Shown piece by piece: positions 22,301-33,578 of a DNA stretch of 64,000 bases (positions within the stretch are counted from its first letter, which is position 1; each line of letters begins with the position of its first letter). Origin of the DNA: Volvox africanus. Lineage: Eukaryota > Chlorophyta > Chlorophyceae > Chlamydomonadales > Volvocaceae. Below the pieces are notes generated by a model, which worked only from the letters and a program-made list of their open reading frames with translations, was not told where the DNA came from and did not search any database. The DNA is taken from contig BSDZ01000023.1 of NCBI GenBank assembly GCA_030268105.1, forward strand, positions 1,488,001 through 1,552,000. The letters run 5' to 3'. The translations under genes and the position numbers were made by a program.

Positions 22301-25068
22301 CGTACGAGGTGCTGTTGAATCAGTTGGTGGTTGCTAGCCCGTCAAAGCCGCCACTCAAAACCATCCCTGGATGTTGATACCGTGCGGCAGGATAGGAAAT
22401 GGACTCTCCGGTCCGGACCAACAGACCGACAGACCGGCATACTGACGGCGCAGGAACACCGGGTGCTGCAACCTGATGAAATGCGTCCAATCGCGTAGCG
22501 CGCGTCGCATACACAACCCCTTTCACGCCACGCCGTGCTGCTTCCCGACGCCGCATCGCGTCCCGTCCTGCCCAACCGCCCCACCTCGCTCCCGACGCCG
22601 CCGGATGATGCCGTAGACGAGCTTGTCGAGCGTCGCGATATTGGCCATATACTTGTCGTACCCCGGCAGCAGTTCATCAGGCACTGGGAGCTGCAGTAGC
22701 AGCCATATCGCCGCCGTTTCAATTTCCGTTAATACGGCAATTAGATCATACGACACTGCCTCAACTGCCGCAGCAGTGATGGGTGTGATGATGATGGAGC
22801 CAATGGCTGCGGGGCAGTTGGGACCGCGGAAAGGGTGACCCATGGGTCGGGGACAGACTGCGACGTGAGGTTTCCTCATTGCGAAATGACCGACGGAGAG
22901 CACGAACCCGCTACAGTCGCAGTTCGGTCACTGGGGTCCAGGGAGGGTTTATGGCAGCCGGCAGCCGGCAGCGGCGGAATAGCGCTATGAGACCTCTTCA
23001 CTCGTACACGCCGCACGTGTCCTCTGAGCCGTATTCTAACACATCCCCCTGCCCTCAGCCCCTCTCATAGAGTTTGGGTGAACAAATTACAGCTATGCCG
23101 TACGGGAACTGCAGCTTTTGTTTTCTTTGCTTTCCTCCCTCTACCGGCCTCTAACCCACCCCCTATGTTCCTGGACATGGTTCTCCTCCATGGCCCCCTC
23201 CAAACCCTTCTCCCTTCCTCTTACTTGGGGAAAGCTCGGGAAAGTCAAAACCGGTTCGGTGTTTTTCCACCTCCCTCCACCCCTACTGCCTCCAAACCCC
23301 ACCACTGGCTCACCCGCGCCAACAGCCGGTTCCGCCCGCCCTAGCAATCCGAAGTCCACATCGAGACTGGCCAGTCCCAACACGTCCAGGGAGTGCCGCT
23401 TGAAAAGCTCTTGAAAGTCCAACCGCAAATACGGTGACTTTGACTTTGACTTTGACGGTGATGGTGACGGTGACGGTGACGGTGACGGTGACGGTGACGG
23501 TGACGGTGACGGTGATTGTGACGGTGACGGTGACGGTGACGGTGACGGTGACGGTGAGGGCGGCAAGGTTGATGGAAGTGGCTGTCGGGCTGCCGCTATC
23601 TCGGGGCCGGCGGCGGCGACTCGGTGCGTGCACGCGAGCAAGGCCGCCGCTAACCGCGCTGCCGCTGCCGCCATGATGCCGTCCAGCTGGCGCACATAGT
23701 CAGCTCGGAAGGCGGGCGCCAGGATCTCCCGCTGCGCAGCGTGGACCCGTGGGTCGGCTTGAGTGGCCACCCCGGCTGCGGGCGCAAGGGAAACCGACCC
23801 CAGTTTGGGAGGCGCAGAGTCAGCGGACAAGAGCGAAACACTTGAGGACGGGGACGAGGACGAGCGGGGAAGGGTGGTGGGGAAAGAGGAAAGGGGGAAC
23901 GAGCATTAGCCACCTCCCCCCAACCGCCTTTGCCCCTCTCTCAAAGCACACATACACACATACACATACACATACACACACACATACACACATTCACACC
24001 AGCACCAACACCACCAAAAACACATACCTCCCAGCCAGGCCTTTACCCGCTGCTGGCGGGGGTGCTTTGCGAAATTGTCCGCTTGGCGACTGAGTACGGC
24101 GGCCACGTCATCGGGCTCCCGTACAAGCAGAGCTCGTTTGCCCAGGTAGCGGACCTGCGGAGCACCGTTCCGTGGTTTCGGTGCGGACGCCAACCGGTCC
24201 GAGAGGGGGACGTGAGCATTGATGAGGGGGGACGTGGATGGCCCCGTGGCTATGTGGCTATGTGTTCAGCTGGTAGTAAGGTGGCAAATTTGTTTCGGTA
24301 ATAAATTCGGGCACATAAATGCCGATAGCCAAGTACGACATGGACACCCTTTCGTCGTACCAGACCTAAACCAAAACTGGCAGTTGGGTAATGTCACCGG
24401 GTTTGAGGTACTTGCGATGGGGCTCACCATTAACACCCGGGAGTTGCACTCGTTAAGGAGTCGATGATGAGATTTGAACTTGCGCGCCAGGTCCACCTGA
24501 TTTAGACCATCAATCCGTCAAAAAGGTATCGGTTAGCGAGTGTCCAGAGCACGCGGAAAACGAGAGCACGAGACCTGTGAAGGTACTGGCAATCTAAAGT
24601 GGACAATCGGAAACGTTGGAGGGACAAGGGGCACAGGGGCAGTGGACATGTGGTGGTGGTGTAATGAAGGGCTGCGGAGGGTTCACAAGTGTGAGAGGGT
24701 GGGTTCCTGGGAATGACAAAACACAGGGCACGATGATACGCCGTGGTCCCTCCGTGGACATTCACTAGTGTACTCATTAGCAGCAAGTGGACGGCATTGA
24801 CGATAGTCGGGGCCACCTGGAGAAGGTCCTCCAAAAGTGGTAGCGTTCCAGGTAATGTCGGAGGAGCAGGGGAACCTGCTGGTGGTCCTGAAGGTGGTGA
24901 TGGTGGAGGGGCGGGAGCAGCTCGGCCCCTTGCGATGAGGTCGCATGTGCGCCGGGCTGGCACGGGGCCCCTTAGCCCGGTATCGCCGGGCTTACGAGAA
25001 ACCCGAAGTAGGTTGTGATTCGGAAGATGTTGGGCATATTCACTGTGAAAAGGGTGGGCGCGGTGCAT
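19325..25068 (-). CDS. Cytochrome P450 monooxygenase, ten exons
   Basis: A haem-thiolate oxygenase; substrate unknown. Exons: 25068-24766, 24154-24028, 23775-23314, 22764-22585, 21975-21611, 21502-21395, 21132-20992, 20422-20234, 19810-19736, 19471-19325. All phases agree, giving about 698 residues. Landmarks: LPLLEDLLQVAP near the N-terminus; VRYLGKRALLVREPDDVAAV; AAQREILAPAFRADYVRQ (helix C); LDFQELFKRHSLDVLGLA; LLPGYDKYMANIATLDKLVY; the oxygen-binding helix MFFGGTDTSALI; ExxR in LNETLRLYP; RHPAIWPQPDEWLPQRW; and the Cys-ligand loop FLPFGVGPRGCIGRNF. The end VVLRVKGGIWLGV is usual. The first exon is the least certain part: it lacks the usual strand after the Pro-rich hinge, so a small exon may be missing. 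Two exons carry simple in-frame repeats: Ser-Pro from the GGTGAC hexamer, and Gln-Gly. The F-G part resembles CYP97/CYP5-like sequences, but the family is not assigned. Confidence 0.9.
21885..21930. repeat. TGCCCC hexamer repeat encoding Gln-Gly in the P450
   Basis: About seven CTGCCC/CTGCCCC-type units give an in-frame QGQGQG run in P450 exon 5, between the 'DLLAFLLRAQ' helix and the segment before the I-helix. This variable loop can tolerate insertions. Confidence 0.8.
23440..23562. repeat. GGTGAC hexamer repeat inside P450 exon 3
   Basis: About 17-18 units of GGTGAC with a few GACTTT units at the left. On the minus strand it encodes (Ser-Pro)n then Lys-Ser repeats, in frame with conserved P450 sequence on both sides (AAALLACTHRVAAAG before; YLRLDFQELF after). 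Confidence 0.9.
23945..24005. repeat. (CACATA)n/(AC)n microsatellite in P450 intron 2
   Basis: CACATACACA repeats immediately after the donor of exon 24154-24028; non-coding. Confidence 0.75.
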
Positions 25069-25555
25069 GGCTCCTGGGCAGCGGTTGTAGAGAGTGCTGG
25101 CAAAGTGGCAATCCAAGCTTTTGATTAAATATAATCAAGTTTCCAATATTGATACGCATTATGAATAAATCACTCGATGTTATGTTCTAAAACGAAAGCA
25201 AATGAAAGGAAAAGATCAGGTCACAATTATGTACGGCCAACCGCCAAGTATTCTTTCGATGGAAAAAGCCCGACCATCTCAGCATGATGAGAAATTTATG
25301 TAGATAAATGATTGGAGTTTCGGTTTCACTGTAGGCGACAGCTCAAGCTGCGCTGCTGGGTCACACTCGCTTCCTTACACGCCTTCCATTAGATAACTAT
25401 CTGATCAGGATACGAAATGTAAAATGTGCTCTAGTATTCCGCTTGATTAATTTAGGAGCACCTAAGATTGTCGTAGGCATTCCAGTCTGACAGGCGACCC
25501 GACAGCGTCGGCTGAGCGAATTACATCCGGTCAGCCCAGGACCACACCTGGAAAG
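25069..25555. promoter_or_regulatory. Shared head-to-head promoter region (P450 / METTL5)
   Basis: The proposed ATGs of the P450 (25068, -) and METTL5 (25556, +) are 487 bp apart and divergent, so both promoters must fit here. The middle (25130-25320) is AT-rich. No defined TATA or known motif is claimed. Confidence 0.4.
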
Positions 25556-28288
25556 ATGAAGCTTAAGGAGCTTCACGCGTTGATGCAGGTAACGGGGCAC
25601 GAAACCCGAAAATGTGTGGGCCTCGGGGAAGTTACGAGTGACGCGTTGATGACGGTGTACGGCACGCAAATAACACGCCTCACGAACCCCGACAGAGGTT
25701 CCCTCTGCCTTTATCTCCCCCCTCCTTCATTTCCCTCCAAGTCTCAAGTTACCGCGCTTTCCTCCCTTGCCGCATGCATTCTTGCGATTGTATTCATTTG
25801 CACAATGAAACACCTCACGCGACCGTGTCTGTTGTGCCGTTAAAGCCGTTAAAGCCATTGTTACCGCTAAAGCCGCCGCCACGGCCTCAACTGACGTCAC
25901 AGGACATCGCGCCATTCTCCTGTCCCAAGGTGGATCTAGAGCAGTACCCAACGGGTCCTCACCTTGCCTCTCGGCTGCTGTTCGCCGTCGACTCTTCGCA
26001 CGACGAGCTGGCGGGCAGGACTGTGGTGGACCTGGGCTGCGGCACGGTACGACCAACCCTGCCCTGGAGTACGCCGTCGTTACACGTCTCTATCATCCGC
26101 CAGTTCGGCTGCCTCCCCAAAACATCCTCCTACATCGCACCTTCCCAACTCTTAACTCCCCGGCTTATCAGACTGGGCATCATGCCCTTATCGGGCTCCC
26201 GTGCGTTTTCTCCTTCACGTCTTCGTTTTAGGATGTTAGGGTTTTGTTAAAAGTGTGAAACGGTGCCGAATATCCCTCCGTTATATGGGGTATCGGCATC
26301 GGTATCGGTATCGAGGGGCTTCGGGGTAAGCAGCAGGAGCTGGCTCTTGAGGGGCTGTGCTTCGTCGTGGTATTCAGAACAGGACTCACACAGCTAACCG
26401 GGATGAGAGGAACACGGTACCCTCCGTGTGGGTTACTCTTCGTGTCAGCCGCCGGCCCCCCAGCACCCCGGGCCCCCAGCACCCCGGCCCCCCAGCACCT
26501 CGGCCACTAACCCGATAAACCCTTCACTCCAATGATGGTGACTACGCTGCAGCATACCAGTATGTAACCTCCCTCACCGCCTTTCGCTCCCCTCTCCCCC
26601 CCTCCCCCGATCCCCAAACAACAGCTCCTCTGCTCCGGTGGTTTTCCGGCCTGCCTCCCGGGGGCTAGTGAGGATGCGCCCCTTCGCTCGTCCCCCTCTC
26701 TCCTCTCTCCTCTTCCGTCCTTCAGGCGATGCTCTCAATTGGCGCCGCGCTGCTGGGCAGTCGCCATGTCACGGCGGTCGATATAGACCCAGATGCCTTG
26801 GAGGTGGCGGCAGACAACGTGGCGCAGTTTGAAGACCCGCTGCCGGTGTGTTTCGCCCTGGTCTGGGAAGGAAGGGTCGTGTACGGGATACGAACGGGAT
26901 TCATGAGGAGTTGGTTGAGCGTCGGAGCGCTTGAGCGACGGACATTACTGCCAAAGGTTATGAAACGGCAACATGGCGGTGCGTGGCGAGGAGAGGAATG
27001 ACAGTGAATAGTCATGGTCCCTGTAGGGACCAGGGAGGGGAAAGGCGAAGAACCCCGGGCATATGAGAAGAGCACGTGGTCATGTTTCGAGTACCCACGC
27101 ACGCGCTTGACTCGGTATCAGGGGGGGCGAGGGAGCGGGTGAGTTGCCTCCTTGAGAATGGACATCCGGAGTGCATACCCCCTTCCTCCCTCCTTTCCCC
27201 TACCCCCCTTCCCCCTGATCCCTTCAGTTGCGTTACACAGTTATTCCTGTCCATGTGCTCCGAAACCACAGATCGACTTCATCCTGGCCGACGTACGGTA
27301 TCTGTCCCACCAACTGCCCCGGTTGCGGGCCGACGTGGTCATTATGAACCCGCCCTTCGGGACCAAACAAAAGGTACGGCGAAACAAAAGGTACCGCATC
27401 GTTGTATACACCGGCCCGTGGGTATCGGGCGGACCATGTCGATTAGCAGGAGCTCGGATTCGTAGTCCTGAGCCTCCCCCTGGTTCCGGAGCCACGCGGA
27501 AATAACGGCGTTTGCAGCCCTTTTCTCCGTTTGCTCTTAGGATTTATAGCTGTGGGGGCAAGGCTTAAGACAGCTGCAGCAAGCAGTGGGAGTCCTTTCT
27601 AGGCCGTTTGGAGATGCCAAGACGATGATGCTTCTGACGAGGTCTTTGGAGCTCTGAGGACTGTCATCTTCACGTGTGTCCACAGTAGCCTCTGACCCAG
27701 GCCGGGTGCGGCCAGTCAGACAGGTGGAGCTGTATCTTCCCTCAAGGCCCCAAGGCCAATAGTAAAATGTATGACGGATTCTATTTCTTCTATTTGTGGC
27801 CTTGGCGGCTACCTAGATTACGTACCTCAAGGACCTACCTCTACCTCTACCTTATTGACGGAACTAGACGTCGTCCTCCATCATCGCGGTTAGTCATGCT
27901 TCAAACAGCAGCAGCGTATCTACAGCGGTATCATGCCTCGTGTCATTCGACTTCTTCATACCCTTCCCCTCCAGGCCCCCCATTCCCTCCCCCTTCGCGA
28001 CTTCGGCAGGGCGCCGACCTGGCCTTCCTGCGCTCCGCCTTCAGCGTGGCCACCACTGCCGTTTATTCGCTCCACAAGTCCTCCACCAGGGAGTTCATCG
28101 CCAAAACAGCCAAGAGGTGCGTGTGTATGTGTGCGTCTGTTCAGAACTGAGCCGACGGAAATAGGGGAAGCTCAAGCAGGGACACAGAGGCGTGTAACGG
28201 CATCGGTTAGGAAAGCCCCAAACCTGCTAATGTGAACACAAACATATAGATGGTTATTCATTTAAAGATACTGGTCGCATGCCGCTCA

Positions 28289-28378
<90 letters not shown>

Positions 28379-29637
28379 GTGTGTGTGTATTTAAGTGGGG
28401 TCTCAGGCCAGGGATGTGGAATGTAAGGGGGGGCCACCCATCCGGACGAAACGGCTTGACCGGCGCTACGTTGTTGAACCGGCTCCCCCCTCCCGAGACA
28501 CACCACCCACCCTACGCCCTCATCCCACCTGCCCAGCGATACCCCCCTGTACGGAATCCCTCCCCTCGTCCTAGCGGCCGCACGGCTCCTAACGGCTCCT
28601 AAGGTCAGAAGTGATAACCAGAGGAAACGTCGAGTGCGCTTTAGATAGGGACTAACATCCTTTCTGTATCCATCCGTACATCAGAACCGCGCTCTGGGTT
28701 TGGTGTCGCACCTTCCTCCGCACTGCACCCAAGCCGTTTCCCCTCCGTCCCCCTTGTCCGTCTGTCCCCCTGTTATTCCCCTTCTCATCCGATCGCCTCC
28801 TCCGCCTCCTCCGCCTCCTCCGCCTCCTTCGCCTCGTCTGCCTCGCCTCAGGGATCTCGGGGCCCGCAGTGCCGAAGTCCTCGCCCAGCTGAGATACGAC
28901 CTGCCCGCAACAATGAAGTTTCATAGGTCTCTGATGGTTTTTGTTTAGGAAACCAAGAGGGGAGGGGAGGGGAGGGGACAAGTTTGTAGGAGAAAAATCG
29001 CAAGAGGTCGCAAGGCCCGTTTGATCAGGAGGCTTAGTGACGCAAGAGTTAAAAAACAGGAGTTGTGCCGTTATTCATTATGAGACTGTTGACAGCCGTG
29101 CGGGCCGTTATTGTTCCCATTACACCTGAAAGAGCGAAAGAGCGATATGAAGTGTTTCCATTGTTTGATGTTACAACAAACTCATAACTTCATATGTATT
29201 TAATGTTTTATTAAAGTCCATCTTTTTGATGACGACTTGATTTGCAGGTCGCATGGAACCGCAGGGCAGTTGCGTTCTATTGTCCATCTCTGAGCCCGCG
29301 ACGACTTTTGTTGATGTTAGACCGCTCTCTGGCGCGTATTGGCCGCAGGCAGAAGAGTGTTGACATCGAGGTGGACCTCTGGAGATTCGAGGTGGGGGAG
29401 GCCGCAGCGTCACGCAGGAGTGTCGAGACAGAGGTGTGCTCTTCGCCGCCAATAGCGACGCCGCCAGCATCCTTGCCAACCCGTGGGTCGGCCCGCGGGC
29501 AACACGCAATACGCAGGGCGGGTGGGCACCAGCACCACCACCATGACGCTGTGCGCTGTGGGGCACGGCAGGCGGGCAGGTCGGGTAGAGAGGAATTGGA
29601 GGTAGAAAGTGACGAGGCCGTTAAAGAGGGTGAGTAA
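25556..29637 (+). CDS. METTL5: METTL5-type 18S rRNA m6A methyltransferase, seven exons
   Basis: Known METTL5 works with TRMT112 to methylate one adenosine of 18S rRNA, using S-adenosylmethionine. Exons, all in phase: 25556-25588, 25903-26046, 26726-26845, 27272-27373, 28010-28116, 28852-28926, 29349-29637. The start MKLKELHALMQ matches the family start. Then come VDLEQYPTGPHLASRLL (the conserved LEQYPT), the SAM loop VVDLGCGTAMLSIGAALLG, the acidic ribose-binding strand VTAVDIDPDALE, the catalytic motif VIMNPPFGTKQK (NPPF typical of N6-adenine methylases), DLAFLRSAF, YSLHKSSTREF, LRYDLPATMKFHR and KSVDIEVDLWRF, where animal proteins end. Here the frame runs about 80 residues further with a His run and an acidic end. 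The tail might be an artefact if another intron is present. Exon 1 is only 11 codons. Confidence 0.93.
28288..28392. repeat. Long (AC)n microsatellite in METTL5 intron 5
   Basis: About 40 uninterrupted AC units followed by ATATATAT and GTGTGT, so the tract is partly self-complementary. It is open in all frames without meaning. Confidence 0.95.
28797..28835. repeat. CCTCCG triplet/hexamer tract before METTL5 exon 6
   Basis: CTCCTCCGCCTCCTCCGCC just upstream of the acceptor at 28850-28851. It acts as the pyrimidine-rich part of the 3' splice site. Confidence 0.6.
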
Positions 29638-31377
29638 ATCGATGTTGGAAGCGAAGAGGGGCAAAGTGATGGGGGGAAGGACGAGGAGGGGAAGACTGAG
29701 GGATGAGGACGGGAGAGAAAGGGGCATGGCAGGGTTACGACCAGGGAGTCGAAAGTTGGGAAGCGGTAGCTAGCGGCAAGAATGAGGCTCCCGAAGGCTG
29801 CCGAGGAGAAGGGAGCCAGTAGGGTATGGTGCAGAAAAAGCTGTGGGTGAAGGAGAAAGGCCCGGTCTCCGATCCTGATGACCCCTGGGCTGCCAACAGG
29901 CAGCCTGACCTCGTCTTTCTGAAGCCGCTCACCCCTCCGGACACCGTTGCGGTGTCTGATGTCTGATGTCGGTATGCGTATGTACGGTACCGCCGTCTCT
30001 GGCTAACCGTATGGAATTTTAAGGAGGGAGGGAGAAGGTACGACAGGTTTGTACAGCGGCCAAGAAACTCCGATGCTACCCAGTTTACGTTCTAGTCCTG
30101 AAGGAATCCGCCAGCCCACCGCTGAGAGCCAGATCCGTTTCCTTCCCCCTTTCCCCCCCCCTCCACACTCATTCGCATTTCTATGCGTGAAAGACCTTGG
30201 CGAAATGCGTCTGGTAAGCAAGGTAAAAAGTAACTAAAAACGTCAAAAGCTCAACAATATTGGCAGTTAGGCCGCTGGATGTACACCTCGCCCCTCGCAT
30301 TAGCAATACAGCTGCTACAACCACCACCAGCAGTGCAGACAATACCCAGGCCTGTGGTGTGGAGGCGGAGGTGTCTGTGCAGCGTAGCGACGGGGAAGGG
30401 CTGGTAGCTTCAGCGGCTGCCGCTTCGGGTACAGGTCCTCGTAGATCTACGTGGGTAGGCCGGCACTGACCGGTGCATATGAAGAGGGCGGCCTTCGCCT
30501 TCAACGCTGAGATTGCATTAGTGGGGACACGACATGCTCTCCTTTTAACCGGACGTCTGCCAATATTTTAGGGCGCGCGCTTCACTTCACTTCATAACGC
30601 TTGGTGGGGAACCGCACATAAGCCCCCCAATTGCGCGCCGACGCTCGATTCACTCTATACACCTCAGTCTCTCAGCCCCTCACCTAGCAGTACGCAAATC
30701 CTTTCAACCCCCACTCTGACACTCAAGCATTGCTCAGTATTCCACTCTCCCGCTTCTTTCTTTTGTCTCTGCCCCGCTCCTCTCGCCTCTCCTCCTCTCT
30801 GCCAAACCCCTCGCCGCACCGACAACCCAGAGGATTGCCATCTGGGTCGCACAGCCATCCAATAACCGATTAGATCAAATAAGTCAAAAAAATCCTAACC
30901 GACAAGTAAACAGATTCCGTTACCTATATCTTCTAGCTATCCCAAGCCATTCCTACACCTAACCCCTGTGACGGTTACGACCAACCCAAAGCTTCTGCCG
31001 TACAAACCCGACGCCGCAGAAACCTCCGTTGCGCTCGTTCCTGGTGGGTACGAGATGTTCCCCCCCGGGGCAAAAACCCGTTCCTGCCTCATCGATGATC
31101 AAAACACAGCACTCCAGAGCTGAGAGTCAGACAGACAGACAGACAGAATCGCGCCTAGAGAGGGCGTTCCTATCCAGATGAAAAAGACGTTAAGTCAACG
31201 CCATGTTCGTCTTTTTCAAAGCTGCACAATCTGCTTTCCAAATCCCGTCCAGAATAACAGCGGTTTGCAAAACCATTGCTCGCCCATTTAGCCAATCGCT
31301 GGAGCAAAGCCGATGTTAACCCTCCCTATCGGTGAAAGGCTTAAGTGAAGATTCTGTTGGCGATTATTGTCTACTTG
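29638..31377. other. Convergent intergenic region, METTL5 and ELIP 3' flanks
   Basis: No recognised gene. A minus frame at 30504-30181 has one hydrophobic span (WVLSALLVVVVAAVLL) but no start context or partner exon that I could find. 31131-31147 is a short CAGA repeat. Confidence 0.4.
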
Positions 31378-33578
31378 TTAGTTAAGGAAGAACGCAGTAG
31401 ATCCGGCACCTTCGAAGAACAGCAACAGGGCAATGCCCAGCATGGCGAGGCGGCCGTTGAGACCCTCCGCAGCGGCGGTGAAGGGGCCCCACTCCTTAAC
31501 CTTCTTCGGCGCCTTGTTGAAGACCTCGTCCAGAGGGATACCCTGGCAGCAGAGTAAGAGACGTTCGATTACTTAACTAAACATTCACACAAAAATATCC
31601 CAAGCCAGGACATCCACTTTACACACACAAATATACACACATATTAAACCAAAACTAAAACCGGAAATAAGTATTACAAGCAATAAGATACCAGGTTCCT
31701 TAAAAGGCGTTCATGATGCAGCTCACTCACCCGAATGGCCGGCGCGAACGAGGCAATAGTAACCGCCAAGATGACAATAAGCGCCTGCGCAACGTACCGG
31801 AATGTTGAGTGACGAAGTAACACCCGGCATGAGGTGTCGAGAGTGGTGGTGGTGGTGCTGGTGCTGGTGGTGCTGGTGATGGCAGTGGAAAGCAGCGCAA
31901 CACGGTATGGTCTAGGGTGTTTGGGTACGCAATGCTGAAGCTGACGCTGACGCTGACTCCGGCGGCGTTAAGGGTGAAGGCAATCAGGCATTGGAGACTG
32001 AAGGGGATGGAGGATCAGCGAGACCTCCTCCTCCTCCTCATGGTACAACTGTTGAGAAACCAATGGTTGAGAGATGACCAGGTGGGGCGTGCACCATAAC
32101 CCCATCACTCTGGAGCATCAGGAACCGCACCCCTCTACCACGAGAGTACCGCAAGCTACACTGTGTCCTCATCACGACCACACCAAAGGGCCAAGTCCAG
32201 TCTCGACGTTCTGCTGCTCCGCAATGAGCCATTGAACCATTCAGCCAATGAGCCAGGTCCTGACCCAAAGCTAAGAAATACGGGATAGGTGGACCGCTCA
32301 CGGGATGATACCCAGACGCACGTACACAACCAACCCTAACAGAAAGGGGCCTACCCATCTACCGGGAGTTGACCAACCTGGCCTGCGCCTCCCGACACCA
32401 TCTGCGCGAACACGCTCTCGCCAGTCCGCAGCTCGTTGCTAATAGCCAGGAAGAAGCCAATCACTGAGGCCACGTGTAGGGTGTGTTTTGGGGTTTCACA
32501 GGAAGTGAGAGAAGCAGAAAGAGACAGGGAGAGGATGTGTGTTAATACATCTCCATGTGTGCGTGTGTGTATAACGGACGGTCAGTAATGATGAGGCACA
32601 GCGGATGGAGGCGCAAAGCTGAAAACACATCCGAAACAAGCGACTCACGGGGGGTTCGGAATACAGGGGAAGTAACGAACGGGCGGGAGGAAATAGGGGG
32701 GTCGGGGTAAACGTTTGGGAAAACACAGCAGAATCGGAGGGTTTCAAACCCTAATCCCTCAACCCTAAAAAAGATTGCCTTCGCACATCGTAGCATGGTT
32801 CTGTCCTAAGCATGTTTAGCGGAAACTGACATCGTGGAAGAGGCAGAACGGCATTGTGAGCTGACAAAGGTTTTGCAATGTACGCAGATAATCACCAATA
32901 CATGACCAGTACAATCAATAACCAGCACTGATTCAGGACTCACTCGCAGCCCGGCCATTGATGACATCTGGGGCCAGGCCTGAGAAGCCCATGACCTGCT
33001 CGAATGTGAGTCCAGCGGGCTTGCGGCGAGGTGGGCTGGTGGTGCTGCTGTTACCGCCGAGAGGCAGAGAAGGCAGCTTGACACCACCCGGTAGGTCCGA
33101 CGATGCAGGCTGGCGCGGTGCTGCAGTACTGACAGACGGACTCGACGAGACGACCCGTGAGCTGGATGTGGGCGCCTGCGGAATGAATAGTGAGCAAGCT
33201 TGGAGTTGAAATTCCATAGAGCGACGATATTCCGGTGCTGGGCGGCGCTGACGAGGATTGGAATCCGCTGCCATGGTCAGGCTTGGGTATGGGTTTCCCG
33301 CACTGTAAAATCACTGTGCCGGGAAACATTTTGTGTTCCATGGCGTTCCTCAGGAAAAGATTTGCTTGATAAAAAATATCAATGTGCCGCGCTTAAAGTG
33401 CGACCTGCAGTCCACGTGCTACGTGGTTGGTCGATGGTGGTGAAGGTAATGGAATGATGGCAGTGGAAATACCCTTGTCCTATGGAAGCCGCGGGGGACT
33501 TACAGGTTCCTGAGAACCGAGCAGGGAGTCCAGGGCTGAGATGGTTGCTTTCATCTGCAGGAACGGCGAACTGTTCAT
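31378..33578 (-). CDS. ELIP: Early light-inducible protein (ELIP), five exons
   Basis: Thylakoid three-helix protein of the chlorophyll a/b-binding superfamily, made under light stress and thought to bind freed chlorophyll and quench energy. Exons: 33578-33504, 33175-32944, 32463-32378, 31784-31731, 31542-31378; 612 nt, 203 residues, all phases agree. The start MNSSPFLQMKATISALDS fits a transit peptide, followed by a Ser/Pro-rich linker. The mature part opens LTFEQVMGFSGLAPDVINGR. Helix I: INGRAAMIGFFLAISNELRTGE. Helix II: ALIVILAVTIASFAPA. Helix III is preceded by GIPLDEVFNKAPKKVKEWGPF, and contains AAEGLNGRLAMLGIALLLFFEG. Oddity: helix I has Asp (APDVINGR) where ELIPs usually have the chlorophyll-ligand Glu; helix III keeps E-x-x-N-G-R. 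The start exon is inferred from splice phase and could be replaced by another. Confidence 0.92.

Noticed and set aside
24478..24530. tRNA-like phrase on the minus strand (B-box-like GTTCAAATC)
   Set aside because: The T-arm and acceptor stem do not pair, so at best it is a tRNA-derived remnant.
28258..28602. Thr-His and Cys-Val repeat frames
   Set aside because: They are translations of the AC microsatellite in a METTL5 intron.
30181..30504. Single-span membrane ORF downstream of METTL5
   Set aside because: The hydrophobic stretch is real but no start or neighbouring exon supports a gene.
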